Assembly (NCBI RefSeq): GCF_958979055.1
Contig: NC_084889.1
Span: 6,540,261-6,604,260, forward strand
Reading direction: 5' to 3'
Length of the DNA: 64,000 bases
DNA from: Alnus glutinosa
Taxonomy: Eukaryota > Streptophyta > Magnoliopsida > Fagales > Betulaceae
Shown here: piece by piece, positions 13,692-26,581 of the stretch
How positions within the stretch are numbered: position 1 is the first letter of the stretch
Layout: each line of letters begins with the position of its first letter
Translations under genes and position numbers: made by a program
The notes under the pieces: generated by a model
What the model was told of the DNA's origin: nothing
What the model saw: only the letters and a program-made list of their open reading frames with translations
The model's database searches: none

Positions 13692-13823
13692 TTTCTCTCT
13701 TAATTTACACAGACACGCACTAAAATTCTTGGGCTGTTGGTTTTGGATTATGGTTTGGTTTTGTTTTGTTGTGGGTTTATCAGAACAGAACTGGAGGTGG
13801 TGTTGAAGGGGTGTGCGTTTGTG

Positions 13824-13832
13824 GATAAGATA
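13824..13832 (+). promoter_or_regulatory. possible I-box/GATA light-response site upstream of OHP2
   Basis: GATAAGATA lies 133 bp upstream of the OHP2 start codon. GATAAG (I-box) motifs are common in light-regulated nuclear genes for plastid proteins. Motif match only. Confidence 0.3.
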
Positions 13833-13899
13833 TGGCCAAGTTTCAGCAGAGACACGGCTCCTTCACTTCGCTGGTCAAATATTTTTATGACACAAATTT

Positions 13900-16653
13900 C
13901 TTCCGACCCATTTATTTACGTACCGAAGCCAAAATCTTCCTTTTTCTATTATTTTTTAACGAAATATCTGAGTATTTTATTGATAAAAATTACGAACATA
14001 AAACTCTTACATCACAAAATATAAAGCTCTACAAAATCATAACTACATACTATAAGGTTATATAATCATATAAATACAAACAAAATTCTTACAATAAAGT
14101 GTTATCTATAACTTTCATCTTCCGCTAACTCATGTACAATAATAGTTAAAGAGCAGATCTGCTCTGAGCAGACTAGATTTAAGACAAGGGTAACCAAATA
14201 TTTTAAAAAAATTTATTTAAACCGGCCGTGAGACTCATCGCACCTAACCAATCTTCATCTCATATAGGGACGGAGCCAGACATTTTAATGAGAGGGGGTC
14301 AAATAAATTTTTTTTCAAGTAGAGGTTAGAATATGTATATATAAAACCAAATTTTAAGTGAATTAAACCTAACTTATTTTTTATATTTTTATTATTTCCT
14401 TCAAAATAAAATCGTGACTATTAGCCCGTGGAGCACATGCATTTAGCCTGGGTTTAATTAAGGGAAAATTCAAAATTAGTCTCTATTTTTTTTTAATGCA
14501 AATTTTCAATCTCAACAATTAGGTCTTTAAGTTTTTATATGGTTTTAAATAAATTCCTTTGTACAATTGTTCATGTGGCATGTTGTTAATTGATTGGACG
14601 ATAAGTTTACTGATATACCTATTTGAAATCAGATGAAATCTTAAGGACTTATTTGCGGAAATTGAAAACTACATGAAAATTTAAGGACTCTGAATTTGAT
14701 TATTCATCTTCATTAAAGTTAAAAGTTTTCATTTGTAAATAGAAAAGTAGAATAAATAAGGGTTGGAGCTGCTATTTGTTGAATTTGGGTGTTAAATCAC
14801 AAGTTATACCTCCTCCTCTCAAATTTGTCTTCTGAAGGGTTGAAGTCTAGGACCGACTTCTGATTATTCTTTGTGTATATACATGATTTTTTAGTTAGCA
14901 TGTGATCATGAAAAAAAATGTGATTTTCATAAGTTTAAAGACACAACAAATTTATAGGATAGGTTAAAGGAATTTTTTTTTTTTAACCCATTTTAAAGGA
15001 AATTTATGTACTTTTGGACAATAATAATACTAATAATTATAACAAGGAGGAGAACAAGAATAAGCCAAGGAGGTCACTCTTTATCTTTTACCTTCTCTAA
15101 TCTTGTGGGCAATCGACTGCCGTGTCCATAATTTTAAAGGGTCTTTACTAAAATTTTCTTCATGGAAGAGTAATAGCAACATCCCAGCCAGCATACCTTT
15201 ATGGCTTTATCCGAGCCAATAATTTTTACATCCTCGAGTTGCCAGCCATTCATAGGTTTTTCCTCGTTTTGGTATAGCGAAAAAAAAGCCGAAGAGAATT
15301 TTATAGATCCAATGGGATGAATCTTTTTTTTTTAAGGAAAATAAACTTTAATTATATGGAGACTGGAGTTGACATGAATTGCTCCAAGCCTCAATTTTCA
15401 AGCTATCATATCAGTATAGAAGGGGAGGAAGAGAGAGGAATGGGGTACAAGGTGAATTTTTTTTGCTATCAAGCCATAAATTAAGGAGAGGGGGAGGAAG
15501 AAAGGAGAATCCTTCCTGAGTGGAGGGTTAAAAAAAAGGGCACATTTTAGCAAATATTATGGGTGGATTTGTGCTGCAAACCAACAGATGACCAATTAGA
15601 GCAGCTTTAAAGCATCCCAAATAATGGGGGAAATCCCAATCCTTGTTCCGCTACTTCCATACACAAAATATGCTGACCCCCCGTTTAATAGAAGACAAAT
15701 CGAACCATCCATGAAAAGAAATCAGTTCTATCTTTTCCAGCCAATCCTGCAGAAAATAGGGATCAGAATTGAGCCACGGCCGATCAGGATCCAATACAAT
15801 AGGAGTTGCCTTTTTTGCAGAGAGTTGGGTAGGTGTTTCAGGTAGCCCGAACAGGTGGGACCCGAGTTGTTCAGACACCTACTCGAGCAGGTAAGGCCCG
15901 CCCCATGCTCTCACATGGGCTGCCTTGTTGCACTAATTGGGATCCAGCTACAAGCAGGTAGGACACCTAACTTGATATGCGAGAGGGAAACCACCTACAT
16001 CAAGCTAATCTGATCGCATCATTGCAATTTATAGCACACCGAACCCAAAAGCAAAGGGAAGCCCCAATGTCATTCTCCTAGTTTTTGACAATTATATGCC
16101 CACCCCTTACCTCCATATAAATTCTTTAACAAGTAAATGATAAGTAGAATGATTTTTGTAAAGAAATGAAACCAAATGATTGCTCTTCTGCGGCGTAAAT
16201 CAGAGAAAATTAAGCTGCATTGATAGCTTCACCTTTCCATTGGGTAATGGCCTCAAAAGCTCCACAGCATCTTAAATTCATAAAAAGAAGAACAAATGGC
16301 TAAATATTTATTAACCCGAGAGGTAAGGAGAAAAAGAATTTCACACTAATTACGAAGAAACAAAAGACAATGGAGTCACACATAAAAAGAAGAATAATAA
16401 ACAAAATGAAGTAAAGCCAAGAGTGACAAAATCCGGCAGCAAACTAATATAGACAGAAAAATAACAGTCTAACTTGCGTAGCCAGAAATAGAACTCTTGC
16501 TGTGATTGGTATTCGATGTGGCCCAAAAACCTGCAATATTTTTCGCCCCAGAAATAGGTTGAACAGAGGAGGGCGTAAACAAGCTCTCCTAGCAGATGCA
16601 CCGTTACATTTGGATAGAAGTTGAGCCCATATCGTCTTTGGGTAAAAGCCAAA
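13900..16653. other. spacer between OHP2 and the CaaX-protein gene
   Basis: Mostly AT-rich. One hairpin element (14467-14703) is visible. The 15620-15960 part has higher GC and a minus-strand frame of about 65 residues containing DPDRPWLNSDPYFLQ, which I could not assign. The 3' untranslated region of the next gene lies just below 16654. Confidence 0.4.
14467..14703. mobile_element. 237-bp foldback MITE
   Basis: The left half pairs with the right half: 'aattcaaaattagtctctat' against (reverse complement) 'aatcaaattcagagtcctta', both then reading through 'attttcaat' and 'gtctttaag/gtccttaag'. No clean duplication seen. Confidence 0.4.
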
Positions 16654-19600
16654 CTACATAATTGCACAGGAACAACTTCTTGCATTCCCATTGTCAAAGT
16701 CGTCATCCGATCCATCCATTTCACTGCCATTGGATCAAGTTTTTATCTCAGCAAAAGAATTAAAGATTAAGAGGAGCAGGGGAACAAACAAGAAAGAAGA
16801 AGCAGAAACATTTATATAGGGGGGAATGGGGGTTGGGGGAAAAGATTGTTTTATATTAAAAACTTAAATCTTAACTTACAAACAGGAGATATATTCCCGA
16901 GTACCAAACAGCAAACTGACATTATAGTTCGCACCCAGTGCTTGAGCTTCTCGTTTCTTTTGCTCTGGTTCTCTTTGGTAAAGTGCTACTCGTTTCAAAA
17001 AAAAAAAATCCTGGTTTTGCATACTAAGACCTCAGAAAAACCGAGTGCAACATGTGAAATTCCTGTTCTAGTACTAGAAAAAAATTCCTTTGTGATCTTT
17101 TTCCTTTTTTGGTCGTTTCTAATCTGTGTTGTCTTGTGGTGTTTGTGTACTATTTGCTCAGAAAAGGTGGGATTTTGTAGGGAATAAAACACCCAGAACC
17201 TAGGTTAGTGGTTAAGTATCTAGAGGCCATGCCTTTTTTACTAACAAAGTCTTAGAAGGGCAGAATTTTTTTTTTTTTTTGGAGTATGTCACAATAAACA
17301 CATTTAAAATAGGAGATTACTGACGATGTCTTTCCTTGTTCTTTTAACAAAATTAAAACTTGCTAGACTCGATGAGTTGAACATGAAAAAACATTACAAT
17401 TATATTCATAAATACATTTTTTGATAAGTAAAATACTGCTAAAAATTATTGTTTGCAACATAAAAGACGAGCCAAATTTACTAGACTCAGATAGAGGATA
17501 CAGGGATCCTTATATTCATAAATACATAAACAAAACAAGCAATTATATTTATCAAAATATAGTAGGCTTGAAAAAATTTGATGTTTTAACTTCTCATTAT
17601 TGTAAAGTGAAACATTCTTATATTGGACCATAAGCTCCTATTTGGTCAGCAGCAAAATAATAATAATAATTATGGTTAATTAATACCTAAGATAACAAGT
17701 TTATCATAAGCTTAGACAGATTACACATTTTAGTTTGAATAAAACAAAAATAAAAACTCTCAAAAAGCTTATACATCTTTTTTTCAGATGTTGGGGGTCA
17801 AATTTGTGTTTTAGAAAATATCCAAATATTATGTTTTTTCATATTTTTGGGGGACCGAGGTTCTTTCAGATTTTTTTAGGGGATCATGATTTTTTCTGAA
17901 TTTGGGGGGGGGGGGGGGTGTAGGCCATGGCCATCCCCACTAGCCCCCCACCACCCTATTGATCAGCAGAATCTAGCAGTTGGGAATCATCAAAGAGTTG
18001 AACCTTGCCAGGGCATCCAGAGATCATTTAGAGGGCCTGTTTATGTAATGAAATTTTGCAGGCTTATAGAAAACCAAAATTTTCAATTGCCATTAGAGAA
18101 ATTATCTAATTATTTAACAGATAAATTGAAACACATAACATGAGCATCTAAATGTTAAGGTAAGCCTATTCATATATTGCAACATTTTCAATCTGAAAAT
18201 TACTGAGAAAACATTTCTTGAGGAACCTATAATTAGGTTACAGCCCTTCAAATAAAATCCCAAGAAGTTAACAAACTAGTGTCACATTAGGAGAATTCAT
18301 TTGAAACTGAGAATTCACTTGCACCTCAGCTCAGTGTAAATAAGATCCACAATTTGAAAAGAAACAAATAAAAGACACACACAAAATAAAACAAAACAAA
18401 ACCCTGTAAAAAAAAGCGAACTAAATGAACCACGAAGGGATCAACCCAAGTTTCATCTCAGCTTAACTAGTTTTATAAAAATAACATAAAGGATCGCATG
18501 ACAATTGACATGGAGTAAATTGAAGCAGAGTAACAATGATTGGAAACAGTTGATTAAATTTTCAAAGTAAGAAAGGTGTCAGAAAACTTTCTGTAAATTG
18601 CAGTAAACTATTGCGACTTTACAATTCAAAGAAAACGTTTTATCACTAGGATAGTCACTGATGTTTAAAGAAGGATAGTCACTGATGTTTAAACAAGGAT
18701 AGTCCTCGATGTTTAAACCTTCATAATATACAAGGATAAAGGATGAAGGGCAATGGATAAAAAAATCATAATCCCACCATTCACAGGGAAAAATTTAAGA
18801 TTAACTAGTTTCTAAGTGAATATTGTCCAGTAATAATAAACATAGTCCCTTATTAAGAGAGAAAAGAAAAATCTATCAAGATCCATCCTACCAACCTCCT
18901 ATTTATCATGTGTCCTCAAGTTGCAACTATCTCACATGTAAAAGCACATGGAGGTTTCTTTTCTTCTACTGCTGCTGCTTCTCTTTCATGTCAGTCTCTA
19001 TCTCTAACTGTCTCAGATCTCTTATATTTTCTTCCTACTTCGTCTATCAAATCTTTTGGATTTTTTTCCCATCTCCACGTCATTATTGTATCTCCTTCAT
19101 TTCCAATATCTTTTCTTCTCCTCCCCCTCTTGTTTTCCGTCTACATGTGTGTTTTTTATCTTGACAATAACTTTGGAGGATCCTTCAGAAAAGCTTCAAC
19201 ACATAAGCTAAAATGTATGGCCTTGGCCTCCACATGTTGTGAATAGCATTCTAAACTGAGCCTCTTCTTCTCTTTTTTTTTTTAAGGAATATTCAGGAAG
19301 CCAAACTCCTAAATTCAAGTAGCTTATTAGGAGTATAGGACCAATGGGAAGAATGTACGTATCATATGCGATAGCAAAGGCCAAGAACTAGCTCAAGAAC
19401 CAATGGTGATTGCTATAATCTGAGAACTCCTAGACAATAGTTATTAGCTTAGCATCCATGGCACAGATATTTACATATCTAGCCCTCCTAACGTTTCTAC
19501 ATCATACACAAGGCCAGATACATCATTTCAGAGAGAGGGGGGGGGGGGGGGGGGGGGGAAGCAAATTCCTACAATTACATAAATACAAATAAATTAAGAT

Positions 19601-20195
19601 TAAATCACATTTCTTGAAAAAGAAAAGAAAAACAATTTCCATACCTGGGCTCAAATTCCTTGATCTCAACAAGCTCGCTCCCACAAGCATCTGTCCACTG
19701 CACTTTCCTCCTTTCTGTATGACCAGGGATATCACTACCCTTTTTGCCCAATGCTCCACGTTCATTAGCATTCTCAACAGATACAGGAGCTTTATTTGAC
19801 GACTTCCTCAAGCTACTTTTAAGAGCAACCTTTCTTGCATTACTATCATCATCTAGATCAGGAGTAAAATCCTTGCCCCTGTCAGAAACAAGAGGCCCCG
19901 GCAAGACATCCTGCTGATGGGCAGGGCCCACTTTAAGAGCCGATGAGGTATCAAGCCCTGCGGAAGCGCGACCAAAGCAGACAAAGGAGGCGCACCCGCG
20001 GGGAAGCCAGTTCTTCGTGGAAGCCAGCTGGAGGTTAGGATCGGATTCTTGGTCCACCAACTGGTACTGATTCCACGGAGAAACTCTCATGGGTTTATCT
20101 TCGTTCTTCTGACCCAAGAGAAGAAGGGTCAGACCCTTGCTATACCCAGAAGCTGAAGAAGAGAAGAATCCTCCTCCTTCGACTGCCAATAACAT
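16654..20195 (-). CDS. unnamed plant protein with C-terminal CaaX box and RVxF-like motif
   Basis: Two coding exons, 20195-19645 and 16723-16654, joined within a Ser codon, give 206 aa ending in TAG (16654-16656). I recall similar plant proteins of unknown function. Visible parts: a hydrophobic patch GLTLLLLG (21-28); Cys-rich GCASFVCFGRASAG (67-80); basic RKVALKSSLRK (121-131); RRKVQWTDACGSELVEIKEFEPS (162-184); an acidic stretch; and the end CSCAIM. CAIM is a good farnesylation-type CaaX box with a second Cys (201) close by. KVQW (164-167) fits the RVxF pattern for docking to protein phosphatase 1. The ATG at 20193-20195 is the first in frame. A 2.9-kb intron separates the last 23 residues, so prenylation depends on this one splice. 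Confidence 0.85.
18648..18718. repeat. three tandem copies of a ~24-bp unit
   Basis: 'aggatagtcactgatgttta' recurs three times in tandem (third copy with two changes) inside the long intron of the CaaX-protein gene. Confidence 0.8.
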
Positions 20196-21600
20196 CAGTT
20201 CTGCACATCGGGGCACCCAAGAAAAATTTCTTTACGGCTTCCTCCCTTAGAAGGACCAAATTAACCTGTTATAGTTATCAAAAGCATCAGCTTTGCCGCT
20301 TTGGCACGTTCAAAGAATAACTGACATAAATCCGGTTCTCAAATTCTCTGTTTTTTATTTCATTATTATTATTATTATTACTACTATTATTATTATTTTT
20401 TGTGCAGATGTCCTATTGAACCAGTGTTTTTTTTAAGCATCTGAATGCAATGTTGACCAAAAACTCAAACGAATTAGTGTAGGCGAAAATTCCAAAATCT
20501 TAGAAAACAAATTGTTATAGTTAAAAGACGGGGAGATTCACATGATAACACAGAATGACGACTTCATACCAAAAGTTGACAAATTCACAGAATTCTAAAA
20601 GAATGTAGTTGGCAATAAATTGAAAAACTCTGAAAGGTTGTCAGTAGAACAGAGTATCATAAAAAATTATCAAGGGAAGCTGAATATTATTGGAAAATTA
20701 CTAGGATGCTGTAGCAAGTACTAGTTTCCAGCATAAATAAGCATCGAGAAAAATAAAAGGTAAAAAATGGCGAGAGAGAGAGAGAGAGAGAGCAACAAAG
20801 CTGGGCGCTGCAATGGGAAAGAAAGAAGCAACAAAAAAAAAAGGATGCAAATATTAATGGAAATTAATCGTCATTTATTTTCCACATAAACCATCAGGAA
20901 ATCAATCGACACTATAAGTGTATGTTACGAAAAAAAATTAATTGATGATTCAATGATACTAATAAAGGATTACTTGTGAATAACGGAGGTTGAAGATCTC
21001 CTTACTTCAAAGCAATAAGAGGAAAAAAAACAAAAACAAATTTGATGACAGACTTCGTTACCCACTCCCAGTAAATTTTCTACTTAAATTAACAGTTATT
21101 TAATGAGCGAAAAATAAATTTAAAATAAAATAAAATAAAAAGAAGAAGAAAAAAAAGAGAAGAAAAGAAAGAAAAGAAAAACGTATGACAGTACGCACTA
21201 CTTCACACACAAGCTTAAATCCACTTCAATTAGTGCTCTGTTTGTTTGCAAAGAAAATGCAGGAAAGGAAACGGAATTTGAATCTTTAGCTCAACCAGTT
21301 GATTTCATTGAGCTGAGTTTCACATTTTTCAAAATGAAAAAACACACACACACACAAGCAAAGTAGAGGATTCAAAATTCTCTCGCTCCGTTTATCGAGA
21401 ACCAACGGGAAAACCAGATCGAACGAGAGGGAAAAACGTGCAATACCTGAAAGGAATGCAAAATCCAAGTAAGATCTCCGGCGAGTGAATCAAAAAGGTG
21501 GCGGCGGGAGGTTAAATCGTCGGCGGCTGCGGAATCTCCGATCGCCGCTTCCAGGAAAAAGTCGCCGAGGAAACGGGAGAGGGGATAAAAAATAAAAAAA
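20196..21600 (-). other. 5' region of the CaaX-protein gene with a likely non-coding first exon
   Basis: GC-rich CT/GGCG sequence at about 21447-21600 ends in TTTCAG|GTATTG (minus strand, exon end 21447), a good donor. A plausible acceptor (ATAACAG) lies about 80 bp upstream of the start codon, near 20273. This suggests a 5' untranslated exon and a leader intron of roughly 1.2 kb. A (GA)n tract sits at about 20771-20792. Without transcripts this is inference. Confidence 0.45.
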
Positions 21601-22110
21601 ATAAATAAAAAGATTTGAGTGAAACTCTGGACCGAGTTATTTAAAAGGAGGATAGGGATAGTGACTCCCAGGGCGCATGATGGCGATGGGTCCCCTTTTT
21701 AATTTCGTACTTTTATTTCTCTTTTTATTTATTTATTTATTTATATTTTATATTTTCTCTCACTTTCGGGAAAATTATTAAGTATTGGAGCAGGGTGTTT
21801 TGGTAGTTGTGATTAAAAGAGAAAGCTTGCTTTTGTTTGATTGCAGTTGGCTGCTTTAAGCCATTTTATTAATTTAATAAACCAACCAAGCACTTGAGTA
21901 CTAAAGTCAATTAAGAAACCCCCTCTCTTTTTCTTTTTTCTTTTTTAATTTTTCTATTTATTTTATTGAGATTACTTATAAATCGAAATCTCCCAAATCA
22001 ATGTATAAGGGTTGAATAATAAAGTCAAATGATTTTATTCTTCGTGGTTGAAATTGAATGGGTGTCAATTGTATATATACATGCAAAATTAGAACATTTT
22101 GTGAAAAGTC

Positions 22111-22113
<3 letters not shown>

Positions 22114-22185
<72 letters not shown>
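22114..22185. repeat. (TA)n microsatellite
   Basis: About 36 uninterrupted TA units. A shorter one lies at 23341-23368. Confidence 0.95.
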
Positions 22186-22188
<3 letters not shown>

Positions 22189-22361
22189 ATTTAAGAACTA
22201 TTACCCTTTTGAATATCATAAAATTGTTACAAAAGTTTATTTATATACATGAAAATGTATGAGACCCATCAAAATTAATAAAACGCCAATCGATCATAAC
22301 CCTTTAACTTAGACTTCTATCTAATTTCTTTTCTTTCTTTCTTTTTTGTACTTTTTAATTA

Positions 22362-23087
22362 GGGTTAAATCCTATTTTGGTCCCTTGACTTTTATCGAAT
22401 GGCTACTTCAATTTTCAAAGCTATCAGTATTGATACTTACATTTGTCCCGTAAACTTTTTTAGCTCATCTATTCATATTCTGTCAAAAAACTTAACGCTA
22501 GCCACATTAAGGTCTATCAACAACCCTCGCGTATCCTACATGCCTTTTCACACCATCATTACTTAATAAATAAATAAATAAATAAAATTAAATGGGTGGC
22601 AATCCACCACCTACCGACAAAGAATCTCTCCTGTAAGTGGGATTTCTCCATGGGAAGATGGTTCAACTCATCCTTGAGGGTGGAGATCTCCCCCACCAAT
22701 GGGTTGCGGGGAGAAATTCCATCCTGCGACCACTCACCTTGGGGGTGGGTTTAGCCTTCTCACCCCCTTGGTAGATCTTACGCCAGTGGGTGGTGGGTTG
22801 AACCCATAATCTCCTCTCATTTAAAAAAAAAAATAAAATTATCTACTTTTTTTAAAAAATTATTTTGAATAATGCTGATGTGGTAGAATTACATAGCAAG
22901 AGAAACACGTGGCAAATATAGATAGATCTTGACCTGACCGGCCATTAAGTTTTTGGACAAACCATCGACAAAAGAGACTAAAAAAAAAGTTAAATGGACA
23001 ACTACAAGTATCAATCCTCATAATTTTGAGAACCAAAATAACCATTTGGTAAAAGCCAACAAACATGGATTAAAAGGGGGTTTAACC
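22362..23087. mobile_element. foldback Mutator-like element
   Basis: 726 bp with inverted ends 'gggttaaatcctattttggt' and (reverse complement) 'ggttaaacccccttttaatc', each reading inward to 'attgatactt'. Flanking 9-mers ttttaatta and ttttaacta match at 8 of 9. The centre (22590-22800) carries a GGGTGG/CCACC-rich block, and CACGTG lies at 22906-22911. No coding capacity. Confidence 0.75.
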
Positions 23088-23340
23088 TTTTAACTATTAT
23101 AGGATTTTTATGGTAAAAGAAGCAACTTATTAGGCTCTTAGCTTGGTATTCTATAAAAAGTGAAAGTGTCGTTGGAACTATCAACTCAACTTAGATTCTT
23201 CTCTAAATATTCGTCTGTCCTTTGTCTTCGGCCAACTTCTTCACATTAAAACATACAAACCTTTTTCAAATTTTAGATTAATTGTTGTGTTTAAAATGAT
23301 TCTTATAATATAGGAAACAGTGGCTCTCTTGGTTAAGGAA

Positions 23341-23371
<31 letters not shown>

Positions 23372-24686
23372 AAGCTCGGAAAGGTATTATGATGTGATAT
23401 AAATGTGTAAATTGTTTTTTTATATTTTCAAGAGTGTTTTATGTTTTTGTTATTTGTTTTTGTTTTTGTTTTAAAAAAACAAATTAAAAGGTAACAAACA
23501 AAAATTTTAATAAAGAGCTGATTTTCAAGTAAAACTGACTCTTTGGTATGTCACTTTTATCGTATGACATAAAATCATAAATCAATTCAAGTTATTTATG
23601 TAAAAGTTTATGGGCCTTACTCACTCTCAAAAGACGCATTGAGAGGGGAGAGGACATCATGGCTTATAAAGTGCCCAAGTGAAGGAAATCTTAACGATGT
23701 AGGACACTTTAACAATTTAACCATCGATTTTAAAGCACAGATAACCAAAATTGAGCATAGAAAAATATATTGAAAAAAAAAGAAAAAAAAAAGATTTAGT
23801 TAAAACAAACAATTTTTTCAACTTATGTTTTCATATGCAGAAGACAGTCAAGACACCACGATTTTTATTTTATTTTATTTTTTTTGGATTTACATAAACT
23901 TTATTTTTTTCCTAACTTAGAGAGTATTTGGTTATAAAATTTTTTGTTTGGGCTTTTTAAAAAAATAAAAAATAAAATGTTGTTTGAAAACATAAAAAAC
24001 AAAAAAAAATCGTGTGTTTCAAAACGTAAGCAAAGATATACGTTTTTAAAAATTGTGTAATTTTACCAAACGCTCAGCCACATTTTCAAATCGCACGTTT
24101 TAAAACCGAAATACCGAATAGACCCTTTGCAACAAACCAATTCTCGAATGCTCTAAAATTCATCAAAACAATAACTTCTCTAATTCAAAATGGACGTTAT
24201 TATTATTATAATTATTATATTCATATCTTAAGAACACATTTTCCTGGCCGCCGGCCATCAGTTTAAACTTTGATATAAACGCATGCTCCGGTGACTCTCA
24301 AAAACAACTCTTTTCCAATAGACATGTAGCGACAGTAGCGTGCTTATACTAATGATTGAGGTCCATCATTCCATGGCCTAAGTTATCAATCTAATGTACA
24401 AATAGCATGAATCCATATATTATTACCCAACAGATTTTTTTTTATTATTATTTATTAAGGTATATAAATTGATGTCAAAACCTTTTATATGCTGCTTCTT
24501 TTTTTTTCTTTTTTTTTTTGCACAAATCGTGCTATTGACTGAGGCACCAAATGGTAACTCCATGATGAATAGGGACATCAAGTGGTAACCTAGTCTTGCT
24601 CATCAAAAAGAACAAGAAAGAAAAATGCCCTTAGTTCGGTCGGTTCTAATAGCAAAAAATTACCAAAACGCTGTATATTCGTCAAA

Positions 24687-25352
24687 GAGCACTCACGTTG
24701 GGCTAGCCAAAATAGTTAAAAGATTATTTTGACTAATCAACAAAAAAAATTTCAAAAAAACTCAACATTCGAGTCAAAATAGCTAAGGACTAAGTATTGT
24801 AGCTCAACAATGTATAATTTATATTAATAAAAAAAAAAAAAAAGAAGTAAAAGTGGATAACTAAAATGCTGAGCCAAATGTAAGTACTTTGAAAAAGTGA
24901 GTAGCTAAAAATAGAAAAATGCGTTCTTTAGCTAAATTTAACTAAATATTTGCTTAGTCGGAGAGCATTTTTAGTAGTCTCATCAAATTTTAATAGCCAA
25001 AATAACTAAAAATTATTTTTTCTCTATTTTAGCCATCAACTTTTTTAAATTACTCCAGCCTTATCATTTTAGTTATTCCATTTAAATAATATTTTTTTAA
25101 ATAAAGGTTGTGTGTGATGCATGAGAGAGAAATAAAATAAAATAAAATAAATGCAGAGAGATAAATTTTAATAGTTTTTTTTTATATCTATAGATTTGGT
25201 GAGTAAACAGTGCTCATTATTGTTGGTGAGTACTATTCATTCACCAAATTGGTGAGACTACGGGAGAATCATTTTGAACAATTTTACAAAATTAGCTCAC
25301 TAAAATAACTAAAAAGTTACTTTAATGATGTTATTAGGAATGTTGTTAATGC
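24687..25352. mobile_element. two abutting MITEs of the GAGCATY...TAGCCAAAATA type
   Basis: The first (about 24687-24966) begins 'gagcactcacgttgggctag' and ends in the reversed form. The second (about 24963-25352) begins 'gagcatttttagtagtctca' and ends 'ttgttaatgc'. Both carry 'agccaaaataac/g' subterminal words. A shorter relic is near 29170-29280. Confidence 0.5.
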
Positions 25353-25632
25353 CTTTAGCAATACTTTTTTAAAACTTTTTTGAAGTACTGTAGCACTCAA
25401 CAAAGCAAGAAAAAAAAAAGATGTGATTTCCAAATTTCTCTTCTATCAAATGGGAAAAAATAAATTAAATAAAAATAAAGAATAATATTGAAATGAAGTA
25501 GAAAAAGATGTAGAAAGTAGGTCGTACGTGAGGTATTTTTGAACAGTTGATAACTAAAAATAAAAAATAAATTTCTAACTAAAATTTGGTTAAGGTCCAG
25601 AATTTCAAAACATGCTCATGACTAGCTAGAGC

Positions 25633-26129
25633 TAAAGGTGTACATACGGATGCGGTTATTTGTAATATTCGTAATTGCATATGCAAAATGCGAATATCAC
25701 TTTTAGATATCTGCATTTGAATCATGTTTTTACTAATTGTATCTAAGCGATTATTAAATACGATTATTATCTTCTATCCACACATTAAATAATGTGCTTT
25801 CATAGCATCATTTTGGTCTCTATTAGGGCCTATTTAAACAATTTTGAAAATACATTGATTTCAAATTAATTTTGCCTTTTTGCTAAAGTGTTACCCGAGA
25901 AAACAACAACCAACCAATTAAATCACTGTAAACATAACCTATACCTAATCCAAAACGACTTCATTATAGTATTAAACACCAAAACAACGTCATTTTGATG
26001 AATTTATTAACTATAAAAACATTTAGGGTATGCGGATAGCTATTTTTGCTAACCACATCTGCATGTGTGCATAATAAATATTGAGTCTTGGATGCGGGCG
26101 GTTAATAATTTGCCTGGATGTATACCCTA
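25633..26129. mobile_element. hAT-like element with GCGGTTAT/ATAACCGC words
   Basis: The ends 'taaaggtgtacatacgga' and (reverse complement) 'tagggtatacatccaggc' form a TIR. The interior has repeated GCGGTTA and ATGCG words and 'aacgtcattttgatg', also found in fragments near 41060 and 43570. The flanking 8-mers share only GCTA at their start, so boundaries are approximate. Confidence 0.5.
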
Positions 26130-26581
26130 GCTAACTATAACTATATTTAAAATATTTATAAAATTGGATAAGTTATTACTTTTTCACCAATAAAATAAAT
26201 TGGATAGAAAGTAGAAACCAATGGCCATCAAGTAATCTCCCTGTAAAGTGGGAACCCCACCCTTGCAATCACATTCCACCACTTTCTTTTGGACGTTTTG
26301 GACCATATTTTGCAGCCATCAAAAAGCAAGAAGGAAGCAGTCGGTAAAAAGAAAAAAGAAAAAAGAAAAAAAGCAACATAAACTTTCCCAAATGCTTTAG
26401 CAGTGAGGCAGACAGGCTTTGATGCACTAGACTCGGAGAGAGTGAATTGTAAGGAAAACCCCAAACCATTAAATACAGACATTTATGTCCATGACCACTG
26501 ACATTGGATGGATGATGACCCATCACATCCACAAAGTGACGTTAGGGGGATGATCTCACGATGGGCAATAAACAAGACACC

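Noticed and set aside
17200-17240. A-box-like 'ttagtggttaag' suggesting a SINE
   Set aside because: No B-box, tail or flanking duplication nearby.
18823-19246. Frames of 112-113 codons on the plus strand
   Set aside because: They lie inside the long intron of the CaaX-protein gene on the opposite strand, are Phe/Ser-rich from TTC runs and have no recognised motif.
19538-19560. Long G run at 19538-19558, and a similar one near 17904
   Set aside because: Simple homopolymers, possibly inexact in length; no quadruplex claim beyond a plain G tract was judged useful.
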